NCBI GenBank assembly: GCA_963762865.1
Contig: CAVXNC010000025.1
Coordinates: forward strand, 1 to 64,000
Direction: 5' to 3'
DNA length: 64,000 bases
Source: DATHAP01 sp963762865
GTDB taxonomy: Bacteria > Actinomycetota > Actinomycetes > JACCUZ01
A program made the translations under genes and the position numbers. Below, in pieces: positions 1-8,557 of the stretch. Positions within the stretch are counted from its first letter, which is position 1, and each line of letters begins with the position of its first letter. The notes under the pieces were generated by a model. The model did not search any database. It was not told the origin of the DNA and saw only the letters and a list, made by a program, of their open reading frames with translations.

Positions 1-544
1 CCCGAGGCCCAGATCGAAGCTGCAGTTCGATTCAACGCCGCCATCTGCCAGCATCACGAGTGGAGCGAGAACTCCAGCATAATCCACAGAGAATCGACGA
101 ACCGGAATCCCGACATGTCCTTCCCACCACCCCCGGTCCGGCCGTGACCTCCGCACCGAGGTAGCCCGCGCCCTCGAGCAGGGACCAAACCAGTACCACT
201 TCCACGAGGCATAGGCACTGACCCAGCCCCACATGAAGCGCCGGCCGCGGCTATCACCAGTGGCTGCCACTGGCCACGGCCATCGGCCACGCACGAGCGG
301 TGCGTCACAGCCTCGCAAGCGGGTCGGCCCGACAGGTGACGCCAGGCGCACCACCACTTCAGCCAGTGATCACGACCGGCAGTGCCCTCGAACGGTTCCC
401 ATCAATTCGGGCCGGCCGAGCCAGAAAGGCACTTCCCGAGCACACGCATCGCGGCATGCGCGGATGTCTCTCGGGGCATCCGTGGTGTCACGGGCTGCAT
501 CTTGGACCTCGCGATCGGCAATCTCACTACGGTCCCGGGTGAGA
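1..544. other. Left-edge stretch with no supportable gene
   Basis: Open frames on both strands overlap each other here, but their translations are Arg/Pro/Ser-rich in the manner of GC-rich shadow frames. None has a recognisable domain or a convincing ribosome-binding site. The one structured element seen is a copy of the dispersed repeat at 420-459. The stretch may be decayed island DNA. Confidence 0.4.
420..459. repeat. Dispersed intergenic repeat, copy 1
   Basis: A 40-bp segment matching the segment at 5340-5379 at 34 of 40 positions. Shared cores are GCCAGAA, GGCAC, CCGAGCACAC and TCGCGGCATGC. Shorter relatives occur near 4525, 5231 and 51111. It does not lie in a supported gene. Confidence 0.6.
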
Positions 545-703
545 TCAGGACCTCCATCGATGCATCCACTTGTGGTCGTCCCGCCACTCGAAGACAAGCG
601 CCACCACGACAGCGATCGAGATCAGCACAAACACGCCGACCGCCAGGGCTTCCCGGACTGCACCCATGCCCACCGCCGTTGCGTCCGCTGAGAACAAGTG
701 CAT
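545..703 (-). CDS. Possible small single-pass membrane protein (52 aa)
   Basis: A short open frame starting at ATG 703 and ending at TGA 545. The product begins MHLFSADATA, has a hydrophobic run at about residues 20-38 rich in Val, Ile and Ala, then a charged tail containing EWRDDHKW. This is the shape of a small membrane protein with one transmembrane helix. The upstream GGGTG is a weak ribosome-binding site and no neighbour suggests a role. It could be a chance frame; the hydrophobic run flanked by charged residues is the main support. Confidence 0.3.
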   Translation of the reverse strand: MHLFSADATAVGMGAVREALAVGVFVLISIAVVVALVFEWRDDHKWMHRWRS

Positions 704-968
704 GCACACCCGACGCACGGAGGCGGGGCGGGCGCGGTACGCGATCGACGGACCGCACTTTGCGCTGCCGCCCCACCTCCGTCGGGTCTACAACACCGAG
801 AAGGACAGGGGCGGCGGCGCAGCCCAACACGCGCCGCCGCTCCGCAGGGGCTGGGCAAACGCGGGCAGCCCCAGGGTGCCACAGGACCGGCGTGCGGGCA
901 TGCCCCTCGGGCGTTCGGTAATGCCGGTTTCGGTCGGTCATGTCAGCCGCCGAGCTGGAAGTCCGGGC

Positions 969-1253
969 TCACCAGACCGGTGGTTCGGGCCGGGTAGCGG
1001 TACCGGCCGAGGTGACCTGGGACGCCGGACGGCTCGACCAGTCCTGCCGCGGGTCGGTCCAGCCCGGGGGCGGATCGTCGACAGCCCGGCATTGCTCGGC
1101 CGGCACCACCAGCTGGTGGGTCATTCCGATGTCGACGGTGTACCGGACGCCGCACCTCCAGCCACGCGTGTCCCGGTCGCGGTGCTGACCGAGCAGGGCG
1201 GCCCTGTACCAGCGTCCATCGGTGTGGAGGACGAGCACCTCGGTGGCGGGCAT
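969..1253 (-). CDS. Hypothetical protein (94 aa)
   Basis: The product starts MPATEVLVLHTDGRWYRAAL and contains VRYTVDIGMTHQLVVPAEQCR, a balanced composition unlike the Arg/Pro-rich shadow frames around it. The pattern of short beta strands, with WYRA followed by an Arg-rich turn and VRYTVD, resembles small actinobacterial proteins of unknown function. No catalytic motif is visible. The final 20 residues are of low complexity and the true end may have been altered. The gene stands alone in the island-like left part of the window. Confidence 0.55.
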   Translation of the reverse strand: MPATEVLVLHTDGRWYRAALLGQHRDRDTRGWRCGVRYTVDIGMTHQLVVPAEQCRAVDDPPPGWTDPRQDWSSRPASQVTSAGTATRPEPPVW

Positions 1254-1822
1254 GGGTCGGCCTCTCGAAGCTGCTGCTCGACCCCTGACAGCCGAGGCTA
1301 CCGAGATCTGTCCGACCCCTCACGCACGCTGGCGCCATAGACGAGGGGATGCTCTGGTGGTCGGCGGACAACTCGGGCGCCGGCTGATGGGGTTCGGCGT
1401 GGTGGCCTTGCCGGTTGTGGTCATCTGCCTGGTCAAGCCAGAGTGGCCGACTGCGCTCATCCAGCTGCGCGCTGACTACGTCGCCGAGAGGATGCAAGGG
1501 CGCCTGGTGGACCGCATGGTCGGCGACCGGGTCCTCAACATCGAGGATGACGCGGCGGCGCCGGTGGCGCCGGGAAGCCGAGGCAGCTACGGCGGGATAT
1601 GCGTCAGCCGTGAACAAGCCGCCGAAGGCCCCCCGAACGGCTGCACGACCCGACTGCCATCTGGTCGCTCGATCAGGACAGTGCGCGGGCTGCCGCCGGG
1701 TCTCCATCTGACCACCACGATGACCGGGGCGACGGCCCTCCAGGTCGCCCGGCCGGCCAAGCTGCCGCTCATGCTGTCGAGGAACGCCGACTGGCCCTCG
1801 GCTCAACATCGGGGATATGTCG
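1254..1822. other. No supported gene; possible decayed coding DNA
   Basis: Overlapping frames on both strands include one plus-strand frame with a hydrophobic stretch near 1390-1430 and a minus-strand fragment near 1600-1770. Neither has a clear start, domain or sensible full-length composition. The stretch may hold remnants of one or two small genes, but nothing here can be named. Confidence 0.35.
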
Positions 1823-4304
1823 TCACTTGATGGTGATGAGCTCCCTGTTGGCATTGGTGGCGGCCGCGAGGGCGCTCGCGTTGGCGACGAGCTTGTAGAC
1901 CGGTGTCGCCGCGGTCCCGAGGTTCTGCCAGGTCCGGATCTCGTAGCGACCGGCAGTCGACGGCATCTTGAGCTGGCACTGGTAGGCCGAGATCACCGCG
2001 CTGTAGGCACACGCGGTGGCCGGGCCGGGCGGCTCCAGGGCGGCACCGACGGGCACCGCGCTGACCCGCAGCGTCGCGACGGTGACCCGCGTCGAGCCGC
2101 CGGCGAACACCCCGAGGGTGAGCTTGACCGGGATCGTCGACCCCTTCTTCGCGGTCGACTTCGGCAGCGGGCTGTTGTAGCCCAGGAACGCATCGGTCAC
2201 GTAGTAGGTGGCCGAGAACTGCGTGGACGAGTTCCCCGCCTTGTCGGACACGGTGCAGCCGCCGGTCTTGATCCCGCGGGTTGTGGTGGTGAAGCCGCTG
2301 CACGACCCACCGGTGGCCACTCCGGAGAGGTTGTCGGTGGCGGTGGGTTGCAGCGCCGGCACCGGCTGTCCGACGGCGAACACCGGGTAGGTCGGTAGTC
2401 CGCTGATCCCTTGGATCTGCGGGGCCGTCGCGTCCCGCTTCACCGACACCTGCTCCGACGACGTGCCGCCGGCACTGGTCGCCTCACAGGTGTATGTCGT
2501 CGCCGCCTGGTCGTCGGCCACGTTCACTGAGTCGCACCCGCTCATCGACGTGATGTCGGACTCGTCCTCCACCACGGTCCAGCTGATCGCGACGTCGGAG
2601 ACGTACCAGTTGTTGTTCCCGATCGTGCCGACCACGGATGGGGTGATGACTGGCCCGGTGACGTCGCCGGTGATGCCCACCTCGTCGGAGAGCTGCGGCG
2701 CCGGTGCGATCCACTGGTTGCCGCTCTGGTCGGCGGTGACCGTGCAGGTTCCACCCGGGGCGCCGGTGAGCGTCACTCCGCTGGCCGCGGTGTAGCGGCA
2801 TCCACCGGTCGCGTCGTAGCTGGGGCTGAGCCCGGTGTCGGAGGTGGCTCCGAAGTCGAAGCTGGTGCTGGTGTCCGCCGACGTTGGAGGTGGCGTCGTC
2901 CAGGTCAGCTGCTGGCCGCGCCGGCGGACGTCGTCGGCACCGTCGGCACCAGCACCGCCCGGCTGGCCGTTCGGGCCGCCGCTGACATGGACCCCACCAG
3001 CTCCGCCTGGCCCGCCGGCTCCGCCAGTTTCCCGGTGAAGGTGGCCAGGGCCGAGGCGTGCACCGTCGAATCGTCGTCGACGTACGCCGCGCCAGGCCCA
3101 CCGGTGCCACCGCCCTCGCCGTCCTGCGGTACGGAGATGGAGCAGGAGTTGGGCCCGCAGTCGTAAAACTCCCCGCCGGCTGCACCCGCACCGCCGGCAC
3201 CGCCGACACCGCCGGTGTTGACATCGAAGGTCACGCCGGTCCCGACGTGCAGGGTGCCGTGGTTGTGCAACCCGCCGGCACCTCCGCTGCGCCCTCCTTC
3301 GGGCGTCGACTCACAGCCGCCCGAGCAGCCCACGAAGCCGTTCGCTCCCCTGCCGCCGACGCCTCCGCTGTTTGCTTGGACGAGGGTGTCGAGCAGGGCG
3401 AGGACTCCAGCGTTGTCGATGCCGCCCGTGCCGCCCGGGGTGGCCGAGCGGCCGGTCAAGCCCCCGGGGCCATCGGCCCCGGGGCCGCCCGCGTTGTCCA
3501 CGACCTTGACGCCGGCGAGGTGCAGGGTGCCGTTGTTCTGTACGCCACCGGGCCCACCGGGCCGCACGTCGAGGAAGTTGCTGGCACCGGCAGCGCCAAG
3601 GCCGCCCGTGATCGTCAGACCGCTGACCTCGACGTCGACGCCAGACGTCACGGTCACGACCGTGCCCAGCCCGTGGCCGTCGATGGTCGTCGAGCCGGCG
3701 CCGGCGCCGGCGATCGACAGATCGTCGGTGACGGCGATCGGGCCGTCGTGGGTCCCCGCGCCGAGCGCCAGCCAGTCCCGCCCGGGCAGGCCGGCCGGGC
3801 AGTCCGCGTTCGTCTGCGCGTTGTCGTTGGCGTTGTCGACGGCCTCGACCAGGCTGCAGGTCGCGTCGACGACCATCGCGCCGTTGAGGGTGAACGGCTG
3901 CGACGTCACCGGCGAGTTGTACGTGCCGTCGACCCGGACCGTGATGGTGACGGTGTGCGGGCCGGTCGTGCTCGCCGTGCAGGTGAACTGCGCGGACTTG
4001 CTGCCGTGGTGGTCGACGTCGTCGATGTCGGGGTCCGTGAGCTGAGTCCGGCCGACGCGGTCACCGCCGTCACGGAGACAGGGAACGTGACGCGAAAGTC
4101 ATCGGTGGGAAAGACGTTCACCCCGGCCACCAGGGTCGTCGCGCTCCCCACCGGCGCCACGGCCGACCTGTTGCCGGAGGTGTCCTCGATGTAGGTAAAA
4201 GCGCTGGGCTCACTCGGGATGGCCTGCGCCGGACCGGCCGGCACCACCAACCCGCCGAGCAGCACTGCCGAAAAGACGACCACCAGACGTCGGCCACCGA
4301 ACAT
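1823..4304 (-). pseudogene. Secreted glycine-rich/Ig-like protein with C-terminal PxKF-type domain, frameshifted
   Basis: One secreted protein of about 825 residues is spread over at least two reading-frame changes. ATG 4304 follows a GGAG and opens a signal peptide (MFGGRRLVVVFSAVLLGGLV, cleavage near AQA). After a frame change near 4040-4090 the frame runs as a repeat-rich stretch with many GGxG turns and NNGTLH/HNHGTLH motifs, as in parallel beta-helix surface proteins. A second change near 3030 (GGGAAACTGG, one base apparently missing) leads into Ig-like segments. The end carries KKGSTIPVKLTL, typical of the PxKF domain that closes many secreted actinobacterial proteins. It was probably exported to the cell surface. 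It is either a true pseudogene or a gene hit by sequence errors; composition and codon use remain gene-like throughout. Confidence 0.6.
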
Positions 4305-4524
4305 TCCCCGCTCCTCGCGAGAGCCACGAACCCCGGCCGACCATGGTTGGGCCGTCATCATCGTGTAGGTCTCGACTCAACCCCGGACGAGATCAATCCG
4401 CCATGACCACAACTGCCAAGTGACCTCTGGCCAGAATGTGCGTGCCGCACATGCCTTGGCGCCAGTCCCGGCGCCGGCGAACGTGAGTCGCGTAGCGGCT
4501 CCACCCACGCCGCAATATCGGTGT

Positions 4525-4547
4525 GCTGGAGCTGGCACTACCGCTCG
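4525..4547. repeat. Dispersed intergenic repeat, short copy 2
   Basis: This 23-bp segment, with core GAGCTGGCACTACCGCTCG, matches 5231-5253 at 21 of 23 positions. It also resembles the centre of the longer copies (CCAGAACGGCACCTACCG). It lies just downstream of the small minus-strand gene at 4585. Confidence 0.5.
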
Positions 4548-4584
4548 CTTCTCGTCGACGTCCATGTCCGGGAAGCGGGACCAT

Positions 4585-4824
4585 CTAGAGGTTGGGCTCG
4601 TGGCGCCCGGGGCGGCGGAGATCCTCTCGGTGGACCGCCTCAACCAGAGCGTCGATCCCGTTTGCCTCGACAAAGCAGTTGACGTGCATGAATTCGGTCG
4701 CGCTCGACCTGCCGTCTTCCAGGAAGGGCTCCCATCGGGCGCGCGGCGGCGGCTGCACCGCCGGCCCGGTGGCGGCGATCGGCTCGCCACATCCAGCGCA
4801 GTGCCCCAGTGGAACATTGACCAC
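4585..4824 (-). CDS. Hypothetical protein with possible zinc-binding cysteines (79 aa)
   Basis: The product starts MVNVPLGHCAGCGEPIAATG. The CAGC pair near residue 9, together with HVNCF near residue 48, gives a CxxC...HxxC arrangement that could bind one zinc ion. The rest is mixed and soluble, with no membrane segment. It is followed 52 bp upstream on the same strand by another small unknown gene (4876-5160), so the two may form a pair. The function is unknown. Composition and the cysteine pattern argue that it is real, but the family is not recognised. Confidence 0.55.
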   Translation of the reverse strand: MVNVPLGHCAGCGEPIAATGPAVQPPPRARWEPFLEDGRSSATEFMHVNCFVEANGIDALVEAVHREDLRRPGRHEPNL

Positions 4825-4875
4825 GTCGCCGATCCTTCCTCACCGGGATCCGAGAAGCCGCGGCGCTATCGGCAC

Positions 4876-5160
4876 CTACCGTTCAGACGCCGCGTCAGGG
4901 TGCGACTGCCTGTAGTGATCCCGGAGCCGCACCAGCGCCTCCGGCCAGTCCGGCGACTCCTCACCTTGCCGGCAGTCGCCGCAGTAGACGGTGACACCCG
5001 AGCCGGAGCGGCTAACAACGAAGTGGGCCCACAGAGGCTGCACGTCGAGCGCGTCGAACTGCACGCTCGTCTTGGACCCATTCGGCAGCCTCACCAGCGC
5101 CTTGCCGTTGCGCTCTTCGATGAAGGTGACCGGCAGAAGCGCGACCTGACTCGGATCCAT
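4876..5160 (-). CDS. Hypothetical protein (94 aa)
   Basis: Starts MDPSQVALLPVTFIEERNGK and continues with NGSKTSVQFDALDVQPLW, then VTVYCGDCRQGEESPDWPEA and a C-terminal HYRQSHPDA. The CGDC pair plus the late histidines (RDHYRQSH) look like a small C2H2-type metal site. The N-terminal half reads like a small beta domain. It was probably transcribed with the gene at 4585-4824. No family can be assigned, and island-like surroundings suggest accessory DNA. Confidence 0.55.
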   Translation of the reverse strand: MDPSQVALLPVTFIEERNGKALVRLPNGSKTSVQFDALDVQPLWAHFVVSRSGSGVTVYCGDCRQGEESPDWPEALVRLRDHYRQSHPDAASER

Positions 5161-5230
5161 GCCAGAGCACGCTATCGGCGGCTCCGCCGCTGGGCGGGTA
5201 ATGCCTGATCAGATCGCACGACTGCCGCAC

Positions 5231-5253
5231 GCCAGAGCTGGCACTACCGCTCG
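5231..5253. repeat. Dispersed intergenic repeat, short copy 3
   Basis: Near-identical to 4525-4547 (core GAGCTGGCACTACCGCTCG). It lies 61 bp before the longer copy at 5314-5379, so two members sit in the same intergenic gap. Confidence 0.5.
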
Positions 5254-5313
5254 GGTCGGGCAACGGCCAGCGCACTGCTCCAGAGCGGCACCCTCCCCGC
5301 CTCCTTCGCAGCA

Positions 5314-5379
5314 GACGTTTCCGCGGAAACGCGCGACGCGCCAGAACGGCACCTACCGAGCACACTTGTCGCGGCATGC
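5314..5379. repeat. Dispersed intergenic repeat, long copy 4 with a 16-bp palindrome
   Basis: Begins with GACGTTTCCGCGG. The perfect palindrome CGTTTCCGCGGAAACG spans 5316-5331 and is followed by the 40-bp repeat shared with 420-459. The same order (GACGTTTCCGCGG, spacer, GCCAGAACGGCACC) recurs at 51088-51126. It is intergenic between two minus-strand genes. Confidence 0.6.
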
Positions 5380-5440
5380 CGGATTACTGAGGGACACGCC
5401 GTCTGCGGCATCTGCGGCGGTCAGAAGCACGCCGTCAGCG

Positions 5441-5895
5441 TCAGCCACCGTTCGCGAGGGCGGCCTCCTCGGTGGCAGCCAGCATCTCGGTGAAGCTCGC
5501 CGTGAGCATCCTGTCGATCAAGGGCCCGGTGAATCGGCCGATTGGCCGCCACTTGGTATATAGCGATAGTCGAACGTGGCCACCGTTCCTCCGTCGTCGG
5601 GGTCGAGCGTGAGCATGGTCTCGGCCCGGTTGAACGGCACCCACACGCTCGGATGATTCTCGGTGTCGATCCTGCGACCCACCTCCCAGGCGGTGACGGT
5701 TTCATCCGTGGCGCCGATCGGGTCGAGTTCGACGTGGCAGCGGGCGCCGACTCCCTCGTTTGGTTGCCAATGGCTCTTGGTTGCTCGTAGGCCAGTCCAA
5801 CGGCTCGCCAGATTCGGAAAGTCGGCGACCATGGCCCATACAGAACCCGGGTATGCAGCCATATCACGTTGCACGGTGATGTGGCGTTCAGGCAT
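5441..5895 (-). pseudogene. SRPBCC-family (START/Bet v1-like) protein, frameshifted
   Basis: ATG 5895 has a GGAG nine bases upstream and opens MPERHITVQRDMAAYPGSVW. The pattern of a beta strand, then a helix with WAMVADFPNLASRW, then VGARCHVEL, is typical of the SRPBCC fold used for binding hydrophobic ligands or lipids. The frame reads correctly to FDYRY near 5560. It must then shift by one base to continue as RPIGRFTGPLIDRMLTASF, the expected C-terminal helix, ending at 5441. The full length of about 151 residues is normal for the family. A single lost base in an otherwise intact gene points to either a recent inactivation or a sequence error. Confidence 0.65.
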
Positions 5896-6099
5896 GTGGA
5901 CCCACTCCAAATGTCCCAGGCCGGCTGCAGGGCAGGGCGCCGTCCACATCCCAGGGTCGCGCCATCAGGTGCGGATGCTCAGCCGCCGCTTCCGTCGGCC
6001 ACCTCGAGCCCGAGGGCAGCAATATCCCTGGTCAGGCACGCACCGCGGGTCCGCGACGCTGTCGCGAACCTATGTCGCCTCATTGCTGTTGTCCGGTGC

Positions 6100-6141
6100 C
6101 TCGGCTTCGCATCCGATGAGGCTCGGCTTCGCATCCGATGA
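6100..6141. repeat. Tandem 22-bp repeat, two copies
   Basis: CTCGGCTTCGCATCCGATGA occurs at 6100-6119 and again at 6122-6141, identical over 20 bp and separated by GG. It lies in the 290-bp gap upstream of the TPR gene, 45 bp before its preferred start. It could be a recent duplication or a regulator-binding site. Confidence 0.7.
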
Positions 6142-6186
6142 CATGTGTGGTGTCCTGAATCCGTTGGATCGACGTACGGGGGTTCC

Positions 6187-8556
6187 ATGGTCGTACGGAG
6201 TGGGCGGCGCGGTCGGTTGGTCGAGTGGGTGCGCGCGATTCCGCGCGGCTCGGTCCTGGGGTTCTGTGCGGTGCTGCTGGCGGCAGGGCAAGGGATCTTC
6301 GCGCTGCTCGAGGTCAGAATGTGGATCAGGGTTGTCACGGCGTTGCTCGTGTTGGCGATCGCCGTTGCCTCCGAGGCGGACAAGCTGAACACGAAGCGGG
6401 TCGAGAAGGCCGCAGATGACGCCCGCGAGGCAGGACAGGCTGAGGCCAGGGAACGCGAGTGGCAACGCCGTGTGGAAGGTGCCTTGCGCTGGTGGCCGTG
6501 TCCGTTGCTCCCTCAGGTCGACCCCTATGAGTTGGGTGTCCGACGCTCGTCGACGGCTGACGCTCACCGTCGGAAGGATGCGCGGCTGCCGCCGTACGTG
6601 TCGCGGGACGTGCATGGCACGGCGGTAGAGCGGTTGCGGTCGCGGGGGATCTTGCTCGTGATCGGACAGCCGGTGAGCGGCATGACGCGGACCGCGTTCG
6701 AGGTAGTAGCTGCGGACGAGGTCCCCCGGGTGGTGTTGGCACCTGGCTTCAGAGACGGGCTACGGACCGCGATCGACGAGTGTGACGTGTTGTCGCGGAT
6801 GGAGCGGCACCCGCCTCTGTTGGTGTGGCTGGACCAGATCGACCGATTCTCCGACGAGGGTCTTTCGCCGAGCATGCTTCGGCGGTGCCTCGGCCACGCC
6901 AGCGGTAGCAGGGTGGTCGCGACGGTCTCCGCCATGGCGTACGAGACATGGTGTGTGGAGCACCGCGATCTGGCCGAGATGTTCGATGAGGTGACGCTGG
7001 ACCGGCTCCCCACCCAGCGAGAGCTAGACCTGGCCGCGGGGGCCTACGCGAACGTGGACTTCACCGAGGGGATCGGAGCCGCATTCACCGCGACTGGCTC
7101 TTTGGTGAACCGCATGCGCGCCGGGAATCCGAACTGCCCGTTTGAACCGGTCGGCGGCGACTGTCCGCTGGCCCGCCCGCTCGTGGAGACTGTGTTCGCC
7201 TGGACCAACACCGGCACCACGCGTGGCTTGCCGATGCCGCTTCTTCTCGACCTGCTACAACAACGGCCGGGTCTCGACCGTTACGTCGATCCAGGCCATG
7301 TCGAGGCAGCCGTTGAGTGGGCAGCGTCCTTCACGGTTGAACGCGCCTCCCTCATCGATCGCAACGGCGTCGCTGGGGAAGATGCAGAGGAATTGCGTTC
7401 AGCCGCTGGGGGCGATGTAGCCCGTACGGAATTCCGCGGTCACCACGACACGGCGAGCATCTGGGAGCCCAGCGCGTCTCCTTCTGACGCGATGTGGGCC
7501 GAGGCGATCACCGAAGCCGCCAACGCCGAAGACTGGGAGACCGTTGGCCTCATTGGGTTCACTGCCCAAACTCACGGGTCAGTCCAAGCAGCCAACCGCG
7601 CGTGGTCCCAGTTCACCAACCTGGAGAACGCCGCAATCAGATGGATCAGTCGCGCCGCCGGCTTCGGCCACAACGCTCACGAACCCCGTTCTGAGCGGCT
7701 TGCGTTGGAGCACCTGCTTCGCCTCCAAGAGTCAGCATTTGGACCGGACTACCCGGATCTCGCGGTCACATTGCGTGACCTCGGAGTGACCTTGATCGAC
7801 CTGGGGGAACCTGCCAGGGCCCGCGAGATGTTTGAGCGGGCACTCTCCATCCGGGAGCGGGAGTACGGACCTGACCACCCCCAGGTGGCGGCCGCGTTGA
7901 CTGACCTTGGCGGCGCCTGGCTCGAGCTGAGGGAACCGGCCCCGGCCCGCGACCTGCTCGAGCGGGCTAACGCGATCGAGGAGCGGGAGCTCGGACCTGG
8001 CGATCCGCAGGTAGCGGCCACATTGGGCAACCTCGGCAACGCCTGGTCCGCGCTGGGGGAGCCAGCCAGGGCCCGCGACCTGCTCGAGCGAGTCCTGGCC
8101 ATCCAGGAGCGCGAACTCGGACCTGGCCATCTCCAGGTGGCGGCCACGTTGAGCAACCTCGGGAGCACTTGGCAGGCCATGGGGAAACCGGCCCGGGCTC
8201 GCGACCTGCACGAGCGAGCCCTGGCCATCCAGGAGCGGGCGATCGGACTCGACCATCCCGAGGTGGCGACGACGCTGGGCAATCTCGGCGGCGCCTGGTT
8301 CGAGTTGGGGGAGCCGGTCCGAGCGCGTGACCTGCTCGAGCGGGCCTTGGCCATCGAAGAGCGGGCGTACGGACCCGAACACCCCAAAGTGGCGACGACG
8401 TTGAATAACCTCGGCGGCGCCTGGTTCGGCCTGAGGGAGCCGGCCCGAGCGCGTGACCTGCTCGAGCGTGCCCTGGCCATCCAGGAGCGGGCGTACGGAC
8501 CCGAACACCGGCAGCTGGCGGGCACATTGAGCAACCTCGGCGCGGCCTGGGTCTAG
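6187..8556 (+). CDS. Membrane-anchored NTPase-like protein with C-terminal TPR repeats, degenerate P-loop
   Basis: ATG 6187 is preferred over ATG 6145 because GGGGG lies just before it. The 789-residue product has two hydrophobic helices (about 21-41 and 45-63), a charged linker, an NTPase-like domain (about 140-420) and TPRs from about 505. The P-loop position reads GQPVSGMTR (160-168) with Met166 where Lys is expected; PLLVWLDQIDRF (210-221) fits Walker B. The TPRs recur every 126 bp (landmark [FYLI]GP.HP.VA.TL.NLG at 7738, 7864, 7990, 8116, 8242, 8368 and 8494), as in kinesin-light-chain-like TPRs. The stop falls half-way through the seventh unit, where an integrase remnant begins, so the tail looks truncated. 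It is probably a sensor or scaffold protein of the STAND type; its partner is unknown. Confidence 0.75.
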   Translation: MVVRSGRRGRLVEWVRAIPRGSVLGFCAVLLAAGQGIFALLEVRMWIRVVTALLVLAIAVASEADKLNTKRVEKAADDAREAGQAEAREREWQRRVEGALRWWPCPLLPQVDPYELGVRRSSTADAHRRKDARLPPYVSRDVHGTAVERLRSRGILLVIGQPVSGMTRTAFEVVAADEVPRVVLAPGFRDGLRTAIDECDVLSRMERHPPLLVWLDQIDRFSDEGLSPSMLRRCLGHASGSRVVATVSAMAYETWCVEHRDLAEMFDEVTLDRLPTQRELDLAAGAYANVDFTEGIGAAFTATGSLVNRMRAGNPNCPFEPVGGDCPLARPLVETVFAWTNTGTTRGLPMPLLLDLLQQRPGLDRYVDPGHVEAAVEWAASFTVERASLIDRNGVAGEDAEELRSAAGGDVARTEFRGHHDTASIWEPSASPSDAMWAEAITEAANAEDWETVGLIGFTAQTHGSVQAANRAWSQFTNLENAAIRWISRAAGFGHNAHEPRSERLALEHLLRLQESAFGPDYPDLAVTLRDLGVTLIDLGEPARAREMFERALSIREREYGPDHPQVAAALTDLGGAWLELREPAPARDLLERANAIEERELGPGDPQVAATLGNLGNAWSALGEPARARDLLERVLAIQERELGPGHLQVAATLSNLGSTWQAMGKPARARDLHERALAIQERAIGLDHPEVATTLGNLGGAWFELGEPVRARDLLERALAIEERAYGPEHPKVATTLNNLGGAWFGLREPARARDLLERALAIQERAYGPEHRQLAGTLSNLGAAWV

Positions 8557-8557
8557 C

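Noticed and set aside
1222..1830. Plus-strand frame of 202 codons with a hydrophobic run
   Set aside because: No ribosome-binding site, mixed composition, no domain; listed only as unexplained stretch.
943..1854. Minus-strand frame of 303 codons over the hypothetical gene at 969-1253
   Set aside because: Arg/Pro/His-rich shadow; the overlapping 94-aa frame has the more protein-like sequence.
7738..8556. Regular 126-bp periodicity, first suspected as an array of DNA repeats
   Set aside because: The units are diverged at DNA level and encode TPR helices; it is protein repetition, not CRISPR or satellite DNA.
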